The notes beneath the pieces are model-generated. The model saw nothing but the letters and a program-made list of their open reading frames with translations. It made no database searches and was not told the origin of the DNA. 64,000 nt of DNA from Streptomyces spiralis (GTDB taxonomy: Bacteria > Actinomycetota > Actinomycetes > Streptomycetales > Streptomycetaceae), in contig NZ_BNBC01000003.1 of the NCBI RefSeq assembly GCF_014654675.1, positions 43,102 to 107,101 on the forward strand. Direction: 5' to 3'. Of this stretch, positions 8,090-16,900 are shown one piece after another. A program made the position numbers and the translations under genes. How positions within the stretch are numbered: position 1 is the stretch's first letter; each line of letters opens with the position of its first letter.

Positions 8090-9697
8090 TCAGCGGACCG
8101 GCGGTCCCTGGTACGCACCGGCCGCGGGGCGTCGCTCCGGGATCGGGAAGCCGAAGTAGTCGTGACGGCCCGCGTCCGGCACGGGCGCACCCAGGCCGAG
8201 AGCGGAGGAGGCTTGGGCGATGCGGTAGGAGTCCGGGTCACCGGCGTCCGCGCCGGCCAGGGCTGCGATCAGCTTCGGGTCGGCGGTGCTGCCGCCGGGA
8301 TTCGTGCCGCTGCCGTCGGTGTTGGCGGGCACTCCGCCCGGGATGCCGTACAGGACGTTGTGGTCGAAACGCAGGTCCGGCGTGGGGTTCTTGAAGCGGT
8401 AGCCGTCGGTGGCGGTGTCCCCCGGACCGGCGAAGATGTTATTGCGGACCGTCAGTTCGTGCCGGGTGGTGGCCGGCGAACCGGCGTCGTCCTGCACCAG
8501 GTAGGCGGGGACCGATTCCTTGTTGAGGAAAGTGTTGTTGTAGATCTGCGTGTTGAGGATCGGACCCCAGCAGTTCTGCAGCAGCCGGGCGCCGTCGTTG
8601 TGGCTGATGTTGTAGCGGGCGACGACATCGACGGTCTTCGCGCCGCTGTACGGGCAGTTCAGCAGGAAGCCGCCCTTGTTGTCGTGGCTGTAGTTGTACT
8701 GGAACACGGTGTGGTTCGAGGCGCCGTCGGCGTCGAAGGACATGCCGTCAAGGCTGTTGCCGCCGCCCGACACCTCGTTGTACTGGATGAGGGTGTCGTC
8801 GGTGTTGAACGTCCAGATACCGGCGTTGGCGACCTTGGAGCGCAGCTGGAACCCGTCCACCCGGTTGTGCTCCACGACCGCCCCGGAGGTGGTGTCGAGC
8901 TTCATCGCGTCACCGGCGATCGACGTCAGCGTGTTGTGGTCGATCCGGACGCGGGTGCTGGGCGTCCACGGGCCCGGGTACGCCGTGGGGTCCTGCTGGT
9001 TGCCCACCAGGTCGCGGCGGGAGAACGTCGACTTGAAGTAGATGCCTTCCCGGTCCACGTCCCGGATGTGGTTCCCGGTGATCCGCAGGCCGTCGAACGC
9101 GCTCGCGGTCGTCGTGCCGGCGACGTCGATCTGGATACCGCTGGAGCCGGTGAGCGTCTTGAAGTCGCCGCCGCGCACCGCGTGCACGTCCAGGCCGGAG
9201 AGCACGTAGTGATGGCCGATGCCGTAGTCGGCCAGCTCCAGCCGCACGCCGTTGCGCTCGGTGCCGGGCGTACCACCGGAGTTGGTGATCTCGAGATCGC
9301 GGACCTCGACGTACTCCATGTTGCGCAGCAGCACCGTGTCGTGCGCGCCCCCGCCCTCCAGATGCGGCCGCGTACCGGTGCCGTAGGCGCCGATGCGGAT
9401 GGGTGCGGCGGCGGAGCCGGCGCCGGACGGGGCGAGGGTGCCGGTGCAGGTCGTGCCCCGGGCTATGCGCAACTGGTCGCCGGGGCCGTAGCGGTGCGCG
9501 CCGGCCTGCGCGAGGGAGTTCCAGGGGTGCGCATGGCTGCCGTCGCCGGGTCCGCTGTCCGCGGAGCAGTCGAGGTAGTAGCGGTGCCCGTCAGGGGCGG
9601 CGGATGCGAGGGCGGGGGACGCGGTGGCGGCCAGCGCGACTCCCACTGCGCCGGCGAGCACGGCGCGGAAGCGGGCACCGGAGGGGCGGTGGGGCAT
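8090..9697 (-). CDS. secreted right-handed parallel beta-helix protein
   Basis: A secreted protein of 535 residues. After a Sec signal (residues about 1-35, ending ATASPALASAAP) the chain is a run of short repeats of the kind RITGNHIRDVDREGIYF, VRIDHNTLTSIAGDAMKL and TLIQYNEVSGGGNSLDGM, which is the pattern of parallel beta-helix polysaccharide lyases and glycosidases. Several asparagine-ladder positions are visible. The catalytic family is not certain; alginate, pectate or other polysaccharide cleavage is possible. ATG 9697 was chosen because it starts a clean signal peptide with AGAGGACC upstream. A 21-bp inverted repeat lies about 100 bp upstream. Confidence 0.75.
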   Translation of the reverse strand: MPHRPSGARFRAVLAGAVGVALAATASPALASAAPDGHRYYLDCSADSGPGDGSHAHPWNSLAQAGAHRYGPGDQLRIARGTTCTGTLAPSGAGSAAAPIRIGAYGTGTRPHLEGGGAHDTVLLRNMEYVEVRDLEITNSGGTPGTERNGVRLELADYGIGHHYVLSGLDVHAVRGGDFKTLTGSSGIQIDVAGTTTASAFDGLRITGNHIRDVDREGIYFKSTFSRRDLVGNQQDPTAYPGPWTPSTRVRIDHNTLTSIAGDAMKLDTTSGAVVEHNRVDGFQLRSKVANAGIWTFNTDDTLIQYNEVSGGGNSLDGMSFDADGASNHTVFQYNYSHDNKGGFLLNCPYSGAKTVDVVARYNISHNDGARLLQNCWGPILNTQIYNNTFLNKESVPAYLVQDDAGSPATTRHELTVRNNIFAGPGDTATDGYRFKNPTPDLRFDHNVLYGIPGGVPANTDGSGTNPGGSTADPKLIAALAGADAGDPDSYRIAQASSALGLGAPVPDAGRHDYFGFPIPERRPAAGAYQGPPVR

Positions 9698-9792
9698 GTG
9701 AGGTCCTCTCTGGGGAGGGAGCGGCGGAGCTCGGCCCGAGCGGTGCCTCACCGTACGGAGACCGACTGATCTCGGTCAAGCAATATGAACAG

Positions 9793-9813
9793 TTCGCTCA
9801 CATTGTGATCGAA
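9793..9813. promoter_or_regulatory. 21-bp near-perfect inverted repeat upstream of the beta-helix gene
   Basis: The left arm TTCGCTCACA and right arm TGTGATCGAA match at 9 of 10 positions around a single central base at 9803. It lies 96-116 bases upstream of the beta-helix start, in an AT-richer patch (9775-9840) that is a likely promoter. Size and symmetry fit a dimeric repressor such as GntR or LacI. The regulator is not identified. Confidence 0.5.
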
Positions 9814-9999
9814 TGCTCAAAAAGGGGTCCCGAAATCAATTCACCGCCCGTCTCCCGTGCCGACGTGACGGGACGCCTGCCTACGGCGTGGTCATGGGCT
9901 TCAACCAGGAAACAACAATTCCCCACAGCCCAGAACGCGCCCCTCGATCCCTCCACTGCTTGATCCCGACGGCTCCGACCCAGGGCTGACCGAGGCCGC

Positions 10000-10023
10000 T
10001 GGTCTGAACCAAGAGGTCTAGAC
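10000..10023. promoter_or_regulatory. two adjacent DasR-like (dre) sites upstream of the GH84 gene
   Basis: TGGTCTGAACCA at 10000-10011 differs by one base from the core dre palindrome TGGTCTAGACCA. A second element, GGTCTAGAC at 10015-10023, holds the perfect core GTCTAGAC. Their centres are 14 bp apart. DasR represses GlcNAc and chitin genes in Streptomyces, and the downstream gene encodes an N-acetylglucosaminidase. The sites lie about 220 bp before the coding start. The rest of the 9698-10243 gap shows only the 21-bp repeat listed separately. Confidence 0.6.
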
Positions 10024-10243
10024 ATCATGTTCGGTCCTGTGCAACGGTGATGAACAGGCCGCCACTTGCTCAGAACTGTCCGGCAACTCGACAGAGCCCG
10101 AGGAGGCTTGACGCGCCGCCGGAGACCCGGCCGCCCGTTCCGGCGCCGGCGGACGGCCGTGCCGTGAGACCCGGTGTCGGCTGCGCGGATCCAGACCTGG
10201 ACGGCCCGACGGGCCGTCCACTCCTGCAACGGATCGGAGACCT

Positions 10244-12643
10244 GTGAAGAGATCTCGTTCCCTCATCAGCACATCGGTGCTGGTCGTCGGCCTCGCCGCC
10301 GGCCAGCTCGGTCTCGGACCGCTCGCCCACGCCGAATCCGCCCCCGAGGCCACGGCCGGACAGGTCCTCCCCGTGGTCTCCCCCACACCGCAGTCGATCG
10401 CCAGAGCGGGCGCGGACGCCGAAGTCACCGAGCGTGCGGTCGTCGTCGCGGACGACCACACCGACCCTGCCGCCCGTGACCGCCTGGCGAGCGAGTTGCG
10501 TGCCCACGGCGCCGACCGGGTCGACGTCGTCGCCCCCGGCACCCGGATACCGTCCGGGCTGCTGACGGTGCGTCTGGGACCCGGCGCCCGGGCCGACATC
10601 GCCGCGGGCCTCGACGGCACGACCACGCCCGGCCAGGCCGAGGGCTACGCGCTGCGGGTCACCTCGGACGGCTCACAGAAGCAGGTCGCTCTGGGCGGCA
10701 CGGATGCCTCGGGTCAGTTCTACGCCGTGCAGACGCTGCGGCAGTTGTTCGTCCGAGCGGACGACGGCTGGCGCATCGCGGGAGCCGAGGTCAGTGACCA
10801 CCCCTCGATGCCCCTGCGCGGAACCATCGAGGGCTTCTACGGCCAGCCCTGGTCCCCGGCCGAGCGCCTCGACCAGATGGACTTCTACGGCGACGTCAAG
10901 GCCAACACCTACGTCTACGCTCCCAAGGACGACCCGTACCACCGCGACAAGTGGCGCCAGCCGTACCCGGCTGACAAGCTCACCGAACTCGGGCAGCTGA
11001 TCAAACGGGCGGCCGCCAACCACGTCCGGTTCACCTTCGCCGTCTCCCCCGGCGGCTCCATCTGCTACTCCGACCCCGCCGACCGGACGGCGCTCAAGGC
11101 GAAGCTCCAGGCCGTCTACGACCTGGGCGGGCGCGCGTTCTCCATCCCGCTGGACGACATCAGCTACACCAAGTGGAACTGTGCCGGCGACCAGACGGCA
11201 TTCGGGGCTCCCGGCCGCACCGCCGCGGCGAAGGCCCAGGTCGACCTGCTCAACGACGTCCAGCGCTCCTTCGTCGCCACCCACCCCGGCACACAGCCGC
11301 TGCAGATGGTGCCCACCGAGTACGGAGATCTGACCGACACCACGTACAAGCAGACCATGCGGGCCACACTCGATTCCTCGGTCGTCGTCATGTGGACCGG
11401 CACCGACGTCGTCCCGCCCGCCATCACCAACCAGCAGGCGGACGCCGCCTCCCAGCTGTTCGGCCGCAAGGTCTTCGTCTGGGACAACTACCCGGTCAAC
11501 GACTACGGCCACACCAGCGGCCGGCTGCTGCTCGCACCGTACGACAAGCGCGAGGCCGGGCTGTCCGAGCACCTCAGCGGCATCGTCGCCAACCCCATGA
11601 ACCAGCCCTACGCCAGCAAGATCGCCGTGTTCGGCTCGGCCGGCTTCGCCTGGAACGACAGTGCCTACGACGCGAACGCCACCTGGCTGCAGGCACTCGC
11701 CTACCTGGCCGGTGGCGACCGCGAGGCGGCCGGGGCCCTCCGCGTCTTCGCCGACCTGGAGCACCTCGCCCCCACCTTCGGGGCGACGCCGTGGCAGCCG
11801 CAGGCTCCGGAACTGAGCGACCGCCTCGCCCGGTTCTGGACGCAGTGGAAGGCCGGGAAGCGGACCTCGGCCCTGGCGGACCTGCGAGCGTACGCCGTCG
11901 CCATCGCACAGGCCCCGGCGGAGATCCGCGGCGGCGCCGTGCAGGCGGGATTCGTCGCGGACTCCGGGCCCTGGCTGGACGCCACCGCGCTGTGGGGCAG
12001 GTCGGCGGTGTCCATGGTGGACGCCCTCGCCGCCCGGGTCGACGGTTCGCCGGACCGGTCGCAGGCCCTGCTCGAGGAGTCCCGCACGCTCCGGCAGCAG
12101 GCCGAGGCCATGCGCGTCGACCCCTCGCGCAACGCCTGGGGGAAGGCACCGGTCAAGGTCGGTGACGGTGTTCTCGACACCTTCCTCGTGCAGGCCGACA
12201 CGATGCTGCAGCTGTGGGACTCCGCGGGCGGTGGCGAGAACCTCGCCCTGGCGGGCACCGCGAGCGCGTCCAGCGTGGAGCAGGACCTCGACCGGCTGGC
12301 CGCCCGCTACGTCAACGACGGCTCCACCACGACCCGCTGGGCCTCGGGATACGGCGACGACGAGTGGGTCCAGGTCAAGCTCGCCGCACCGGCGAAGGTC
12401 GCCGCGGTGACTCTCGCCTGGGAGGACGCCTGCGCGACCGAGTACCGTATCGAGACCTCCGCCGACGGCGTGCACTGGACCACCGCCGCCACCCGGACGC
12501 CGACTGTCTGCGGTACCGATGTCATCCGCCTCACCGGCGACCAGCCCGTCGACCACGTCCGCATGCAGGGCGTCAAGCGCCGCACCAGCTGGGGCTACTC
12601 CATCTACGAGATGGGGATATACGGCACTGTCGTGAGCAGCTGA
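10244..12643 (+). CDS. secreted GH84 beta-N-acetylglucosaminidase with C-terminal discoidin/CBM32-like domain
   Basis: An exported enzyme that removes or cleaves at beta-N-acetylglucosamine, of the hyaluronidase/O-GlcNAcase family. The 799 residues show a signal peptide (1-30, ending GPLAHAES), a GH20b-like N-terminal domain (about 40-185), the GH84 barrel (about 190-480) with RGTIEGFYGQPWS, YAPKDDPYHR and the catalytic Asp pair D304-D305 (IPLDDIS), a helical linker, and an F5/8 type C domain (about 665-797, from NLALAGTASASSVEQDLD). The start is GTG 10244 with GGAG upstream. DasR-like sites support GlcNAc control. A perfect 14-bp hairpin follows the gene. Confidence 0.92.
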   Translation: MKRSRSLISTSVLVVGLAAGQLGLGPLAHAESAPEATAGQVLPVVSPTPQSIARAGADAEVTERAVVVADDHTDPAARDRLASELRAHGADRVDVVAPGTRIPSGLLTVRLGPGARADIAAGLDGTTTPGQAEGYALRVTSDGSQKQVALGGTDASGQFYAVQTLRQLFVRADDGWRIAGAEVSDHPSMPLRGTIEGFYGQPWSPAERLDQMDFYGDVKANTYVYAPKDDPYHRDKWRQPYPADKLTELGQLIKRAAANHVRFTFAVSPGGSICYSDPADRTALKAKLQAVYDLGGRAFSIPLDDISYTKWNCAGDQTAFGAPGRTAAAKAQVDLLNDVQRSFVATHPGTQPLQMVPTEYGDLTDTTYKQTMRATLDSSVVVMWTGTDVVPPAITNQQADAASQLFGRKVFVWDNYPVNDYGHTSGRLLLAPYDKREAGLSEHLSGIVANPMNQPYASKIAVFGSAGFAWNDSAYDANATWLQALAYLAGGDREAAGALRVFADLEHLAPTFGATPWQPQAPELSDRLARFWTQWKAGKRTSALADLRAYAVAIAQAPAEIRGGAVQAGFVADSGPWLDATALWGRSAVSMVDALAARVDGSPDRSQALLEESRTLRQQAEAMRVDPSRNAWGKAPVKVGDGVLDTFLVQADTMLQLWDSAGGGENLALAGTASASSVEQDLDRLAARYVNDGSTTTRWASGYGDDEWVQVKLAAPAKVAAVTLAWEDACATEYRIETSADGVHWTTAATRTPTVCGTDVIRLTGDQPVDHVRMQGVKRRTSWGYSIYEMGIYGTVVSS

Positions 12644-12693
12644 ACGCGTCAGGCCTCGCGGGGGCGGGACTGCTCTTCGCGACAACCATGACA

Positions 12694-12726
12694 AGGGGCG
12701 GACGGTCTTGCCGACCGTCCGCCCCT
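12694..12726 (+). terminator. strong hairpin terminator after the GH84 gene
   Basis: A perfect 14-bp stem, AGGGGCGGACGGTC pairing with GACCGTCCGCCCCT, closes a 5-base loop (TTGCC). It starts 51 bp after the GH84 stop. There is no T-tract, as is usual in Streptomyces. Confidence 0.8.
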
Positions 12727-12813
12727 CGGCTGCCGGCGAGCCGGCGCAGCCTGCTTGAATGTCCCGGGGTTCGAGCAAGGGCGCGGACGGGTCCGCGCGC
12801 GAGGACGGTGGAG

Positions 12814-13299
12814 ATGGACAGCGACCTGCACATCCGCATCGACGCCGTCGACCTGCCCGGCCTCACCTGCCCGCCCGGAGCACCCGCCGACGGCCATGTG
12901 CAGACGTACCGCAACGTCCACGTCGCCGTGCAGCGCCGGGCCCGCCGTGACGACCTCCTCGACATCCAGCCCGGAGACGCCACGTCCGCGACCTGGACAC
13001 TGCCGTGCACCACGACCGCCGTAGCCACCGGCACCGACGTCAAGGGCCCCTATGTCCAGGGTCGCGCAGGTGAACGCTTCGTCCACCTGTCGTGGGGCAC
13101 CGTCGACGAGCCCGGCACCTTCACCATGTTCCGTCGCGCCAAGCTCCTGCTCGGCGCCGTTCCCGCCGACGTACTCGACGCCGCGGTACGCACCGGCCTG
13201 CTCGTCGGGCGCCTCGGCCTGACCGACGCACACGGCTGCCCCCTGTGCGCACGGGTCGTTCCTCCGGCCATCACCTGGACCGCCGAACCGGCCGTCTGA
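12814..13299 (+). CDS. DUF5990 family protein
   Basis: A 161-residue protein resembling the actinobacterial DUF5990 family, function unknown. It has an N-terminal beta-rich part (LHIRIDAVDLPG; GHVQTYRNVHVAVQRR), a central segment ending VKGPYVQGRAGERFVHLSWG and a C-terminal stretch with a CPLC pair (HGCPLCARVVPPAITW). No signal peptide or membrane helix is seen. ATG 12814 has GAGGACGGTGGAG upstream. It stands alone behind the GH84 terminator. Confidence 0.7.
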   Translation: MDSDLHIRIDAVDLPGLTCPPGAPADGHVQTYRNVHVAVQRRARRDDLLDIQPGDATSATWTLPCTTTAVATGTDVKGPYVQGRAGERFVHLSWGTVDEPGTFTMFRRAKLLLGAVPADVLDAAVRTGLLVGRLGLTDAHGCPLCARVVPPAITWTAEPAV

Positions 13300-13601
13300 G
13301 GGCGGTCACGGTCACGCGACGCTCATCGGGAAGCTGTCCGGCCGGAGAGGGAACGCGCACCGACCTGGGCAACCACGGCTCCAGGCGCCTACGCGGACAT
13401 GGGGGATGGGCAGGCACACCTATTCGCATGATACATCCCACTGAATGAGCGTCAGGGGAGCTATGCGGAAAACACCCGAGGTTGCTCAGGATGCCGAAAC
13501 AGTGGGTGCATATCGTCGACCGGGCGTGGCAAGGGACAAAAACCGAGAACGGCCACCATCTTTCTTGCACGGGTGGCCTGCGCCGGCAAGGAGGGAGCGA
13601 C
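13300..13601 (+). other. 302-bp intergenic region before the sulfur-transport operon
   Basis: No convincing gene is present. An AT-richer patch (about 13425-13560) and a ribosome-binding site AAGGAGGGAG just before 13602 suggest the promoter and leader of the operon that follows. No known riboswitch or clear palindrome was recognised. Confidence 0.4.
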
Positions 13602-14132
13602 GTGGGTTGCTCGCACACCGTAGGATGCCCGCTTTTCCCCCTGCTCAGGGCGAGTTTGCAAGGCTGGCGAGACCACTACTGTGACAGCGAGGACCAGTGG
13701 CGCGAGTGCGCGCGCTACCAGATGGCCCTCACCGGGGAGCGCGTGCCCATCAGCCTGCTGCCCAACGGCGCCCGCGCCCGGCACCTCGAAGACATGGCCG
13801 GCACGGGCCGGTCCGGCGCGGCCGAACCGGGGCAGGCGCCCCGGCAGGCCCCGCCGGACCGGCCCGATGCGTGGTCACCGGACACCGGGTCCTGGTCACA
13901 GCCCGCACCGGCCCGGCCACCTGGGCCGTCCGGACCCATGATCGGGACGCCGCGGCCCATGGCCTGGATCGGGTCGGCACCCCCGTCGGCCCCGGTCTGG
14001 CCTGACAGACCGTCAGTGCCCGTACACGTGCCGAAGACTTCGGACCGCCCCGCTCGACACGCGCGGCAGGCGCCGGGCTCGAAGCGCGGCTGGTGGAATC
14101 GATTCGCCGAGTGGATGAAAGGTCCCGCATGA
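13602..14132 (+). CDS. Cys-rich conserved protein coupled to a YeeE/YedE transporter
   Basis: A 176-residue protein of unknown function. The first 65 residues form the conserved part: CSHTVGCPLFPLLRASLQG, then WRDHYCDSEDQWRECARYQ, giving four cysteines that could bind a metal or carry sulfur. The remainder (about 70-160) is a Pro/Ala/Ser-rich low-complexity linker, ending in a short basic-aromatic helix (GWWNRFAEWMKG) that could touch the membrane. GTG 13602 has the strong site AAGGAGGGAG 4-13 bases upstream. Its stop overlaps the ATG of the transporter gene (ATGA), so the two are made together. A role in handling imported sulfur is an inference from context. Confidence 0.6.
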   Translation: MGCSHTVGCPLFPLLRASLQGWRDHYCDSEDQWRECARYQMALTGERVPISLLPNGARARHLEDMAGTGRSGAAEPGQAPRQAPPDRPDAWSPDTGSWSQPAPARPPGPSGPMIGTPRPMAWIGSAPPSAPVWPDRPSVPVHVPKTSDRPARHARQAPGSKRGWWNRFAEWMKGPA

Positions 14133-14785
14133 CTACCTACTGGCCCTGGTGGGCGGGCGCCGCCGGCCTCGCTCTGGCCACCATCAACTACACCCTCATC
14201 TCCGATCGGTCCTTCGGGGTGTCCTCCGCGTGGGACCGTGTGCTGCACTGGCGCAGTGAACGCCGCCTCGAGCGGATGGAGGAGGAGTTCACCGACGAGC
14301 AGGCTCTGACCGAGGCACTCGCCGCGGCCACGGCGGAACACTTCGGCACCGCCGCCGGCACGTCCACCGTGCCCCCGGTTCCCTCCGGGCAGCCACGGCC
14401 GCTCGGAACGGAGACCGAACCGGCGGCGAGTGGGCGTCCCGCGGCGACGAGCCTGCGCCCGGCCCCGCTCGTCACCCAGGCGGCCCTTCTGGTGTCGATC
14501 TTCCTCGGTGGGTTCATCGCCGCGGTCACCTCCGGGCGGTTCCATCTCCGATACGACATGGGCCCGGGTTTCAAGAACCTGGTCACCGCCGATCCGATCA
14601 CCATGACGGCCCTGCTGTTCGTGGGAGGCGTACTGGTCGGCTTCGGCACCCGGCTGGCCGGGGGGTGCAACTCCGGACACGGACTCAACGGCTGCGGCCG
14701 GCTGCGCCCGGTCAGCATCGTCGCTACCGCCGTGTTCTTCTCCACTGCAGTCGCGGTGTCGTTCCTGCTGTGGAAGGTGATCTGA
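14129..14785 (+). CDS. YeeE/YedE family sulfur transporter, N-terminal half-protein
   Basis: A membrane protein of 218 residues from the YeeE/YedE (DUF395) family, whose members import thiosulfate or related sulfur compounds. One helix at the N-terminus is followed by a long polar segment (about 35-110) and then by three further helices. The conserved pore motif GFGTRLAGGCNSGHGLNGC carries the family cysteines. The long polar insertion after the first helix is unusual for the family. It overlaps its upstream neighbour by ATGA and its downstream neighbour by one base (TGATG), so all three genes are coupled. Confidence 0.85.
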   Translation: MTTYWPWWAGAAGLALATINYTLISDRSFGVSSAWDRVLHWRSERRLERMEEEFTDEQALTEALAAATAEHFGTAAGTSTVPPVPSGQPRPLGTETEPAASGRPAATSLRPAPLVTQAALLVSIFLGGFIAAVTSGRFHLRYDMGPGFKNLVTADPITMTALLFVGGVLVGFGTRLAGGCNSGHGLNGCGRLRPVSIVATAVFFSTAVAVSFLLWKVI

Positions 14786-15201
14786 TGCGTACCCGAGGCG
14801 CGATCCTGCTGGCCAACATCATCACCGGACTGGTCCTCGGCTTCACCGTCGCCAACATCGGCTACGGCGACTACGCCGAGCTGAACCGCATGTTCACCTT
14901 CCAAAGCATGCGCATGTTCTACTCCTTCGCGGGTGCCGTGGTGATCATCGTGTGCGCGTTCGCCGTGCTGCGGGTCCCCCGCACCCCGGGGCGCATCCAC
15001 GCCGGCGTGGTGCCCGGTGCGGTCCTGTTCGGTACGGGCTGGGCGATCTCAGGCGGATGCCCGGCCATCCCGATCACCCAGGTCGCCGGCGGATACCTGC
15101 CCGCCCTGGTCACCATCGCCGGCATCACCGTCGGCATCCGGCTGTGCCGCTGGACCAACGCCCGCTACTTCCACCTCGACCGCGGCTCCTGCGGCCTGTG
15201 A
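14785..15201 (+). CDS. YeeE/YedE family sulfur transporter, C-terminal half-protein
   Basis: A 138-residue partner of the preceding protein. It has four hydrophobic segments (about 5-25, 45-65, 72-95, 105-122), and the second family pore motif appears as GTGWAISGGCPAIPITQVAGGY with its conserved cysteine. In many bacteria both halves lie in one chain; here they are separate genes that overlap by one base. Together they would form one thiosulfate-type channel. ATG 14785 is the only start compatible with the overlap. Confidence 0.85.
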   Translation: MRTRGAILLANIITGLVLGFTVANIGYGDYAELNRMFTFQSMRMFYSFAGAVVIIVCAFAVLRVPRTPGRIHAGVVPGAVLFGTGWAISGGCPAIPITQVAGGYLPALVTIAGITVGIRLCRWTNARYFHLDRGSCGL

Positions 15202-15247
15202 CCGACACGGCGTCGTCTTCGCGGGGCAGCGGGAGCGCGCGTGGGGA

Positions 15248-16630
15248 ATGACGGGAGCAAAAGTGTCGTTGGCACCTGTCATGCGCGCTCCTTCCCCACG
15301 GCCCCCGGCTCCTCGCATGCCGCTCGCCGTCTACGTCCTCGGTCTGTCCGTGTTCGCGCTCGGCACGAGCGAGTTCATGCTCTCCGGGCTGCTGCCGCCC
15401 ATCGCCGAGGACATGGACGTGTCCATACCGCAGGCCGGCTTGCTGATATCGGCGTTCGCAATCGGCATGGTGATCGGCGCGCCGCTGCTCGCGGCGGCGA
15501 CGCTGCGCCTGCCCCGCAAGACGACGCTCGTCGCCCTGATCTCGGTGTTCGGCCTCGGCCAGGTCGCGGGCGCGCTGGCGCCGACGTACGAAGTCCTGTT
15601 CGTCTCGCGGGTGGTGAGCGCCCTGGCGTGTGCCGGTTTCTGGGCGGTCGGCGCGGCCGTCGCCATCGCGATGGTGCCGGTGACGTCACGGGCCCGGGCG
15701 ATGGCGGTGATGATCGGCGGGCTGTCGATCGCCAACGTCCTGGGTGTGCCGGCCGGTGCCTTCCTCGGCGAGCACCTGGGGTGGCGGTCGGCGTTCTGGG
15801 CGGTGGCCCTGGCGTCCGCGATCGCGCTGGCCGGTGTGCTGACCCGGATCCCACGCATCCCGCTGCCCGAGCGGCGCCCGGCGCTGAAGGGCGAGCTGGC
15901 GATCTACCGGGACCGCCAGGTCTGGCTCTCCATCGGGGTGACCGCGCTCGCGGCAGGCGGGGTGTTCTGCGCCTTCTCGTACCTGGCGCCGCTGCTCACC
16001 GACGTGGCCGGGCTGGCGGACGGCTGGGTGCCGACGGTGCTGGCGCTCTTCGGCGTCGGGGCGCTGGTCGGTACGACGATCGGCGGCCGGGTCGCCGACG
16101 CGCACCTGTTCGGCGTGCTGCTCTCCGGCATCACCACCTCCACCGTGCTGCTGGTCGCCCTGGCGCTGTTCGCGTCGAGCCCGGTGGCCGCGGTCGCCCT
16201 GTCGTTCCTGCTCGGCTTCTCCGCGTTCTACACGGCCCCGGCGCTCAACGCGCGCATGTTCAACGTGGCGGGCGCCGCGCCCACACTGGCCGGCGCGACC
16301 ACGACGGCCGCCTTCAACCTGGGCAACACCGGCGGCCCCTGGCTCGGCGGCACGGTGATCGACGCGGGTCTCGGCTTCGCATCCACCGCTTGGGCGGGCG
16401 CGGCCATGGCCTCGGTGGCGATCGCGCTGGCGGCCGTGTCGCTGCGCCTGCACAGCCGGTCCCGCGTCGTACGGACCGGCGCGCCGCGCGGCGTTCGTGC
16501 GCGGGCCACGTCCGGTGGAGCGGACGTCGTGGAAGACGACGGCGCGCCGGCGCCGGCGGCGTGCATCGCCGTGTCCGGCGCCGACGGCGGCGACGAGCGG
16601 GCGGTTGCGGGGGTGCCCCGCCGCGACTGA
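15248..16630 (+). CDS. MFS drug exporter (AraJ/Cmx-like)
   Basis: A 460-residue major facilitator superfamily transporter with twelve expected helices, most like the AraJ/chloramphenicol exporter group. The opening helix reads VYVLGLSVFALGTSEFMLSG, and the antiporter-type motif region MVIGAPLLAAATLRLPRKTT and FWAVGAAVAIAMVP are visible. The last 55 residues (from about 405) form a polar, charged tail not usual in the family. ATG 15248 was taken; ATG 15281 and 15317 are possible. It follows the sulfur operon by 46 bp but is not evidently related to it. The transported compound is unknown. Confidence 0.85.
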   Translation: MTGAKVSLAPVMRAPSPRPPAPRMPLAVYVLGLSVFALGTSEFMLSGLLPPIAEDMDVSIPQAGLLISAFAIGMVIGAPLLAAATLRLPRKTTLVALISVFGLGQVAGALAPTYEVLFVSRVVSALACAGFWAVGAAVAIAMVPVTSRARAMAVMIGGLSIANVLGVPAGAFLGEHLGWRSAFWAVALASAIALAGVLTRIPRIPLPERRPALKGELAIYRDRQVWLSIGVTALAAGGVFCAFSYLAPLLTDVAGLADGWVPTVLALFGVGALVGTTIGGRVADAHLFGVLLSGITTSTVLLVALALFASSPVAAVALSFLLGFSAFYTAPALNARMFNVAGAAPTLAGATTTAAFNLGNTGGPWLGGTVIDAGLGFASTAWAGAAMASVAIALAAVSLRLHSRSRVVRTGAPRGVRARATSGGADVVEDDGAPAPAACIAVSGADGGDERAVAGVPRRD

Positions 16631-16840
16631 CGGAGGCGCGCCGCCGGTAGGGAGCGGATCGCCGATACCACGACTCCGGCACGAGCACCGCCACCACCCC
16701 TGCCACCGCCACTGTCGCTGTCTCGGCCACCGCCGACGGCGCGGCGATGGCGGGCACAGATGAGGGCGGTCACCGTACCGAGCGCCCCTTGAGCGCGCAG
16801 CAGGCCGCTTCGGACGCGCTCCACCGGAAGCGCCCTGAGG

Positions 16841-16883
16841 GCGCCGGGCAGCCCTCCGCCCTGGGGAGCGGGCCGCCCGGCGC
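16841..16883. terminator. hairpin between convergent MFS and GH18 genes
   Basis: GCGCCGGGC at 16841-16849 pairs with GCCCGGCGC at 16875-16883 around a 25-base loop. It lies between two genes that face each other, so it may stop transcription from both sides. The rest of 16631-16900 shows no gene. Confidence 0.4.
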
Positions 16884-16900
16884 GGACGTGTCCTTCTGTG

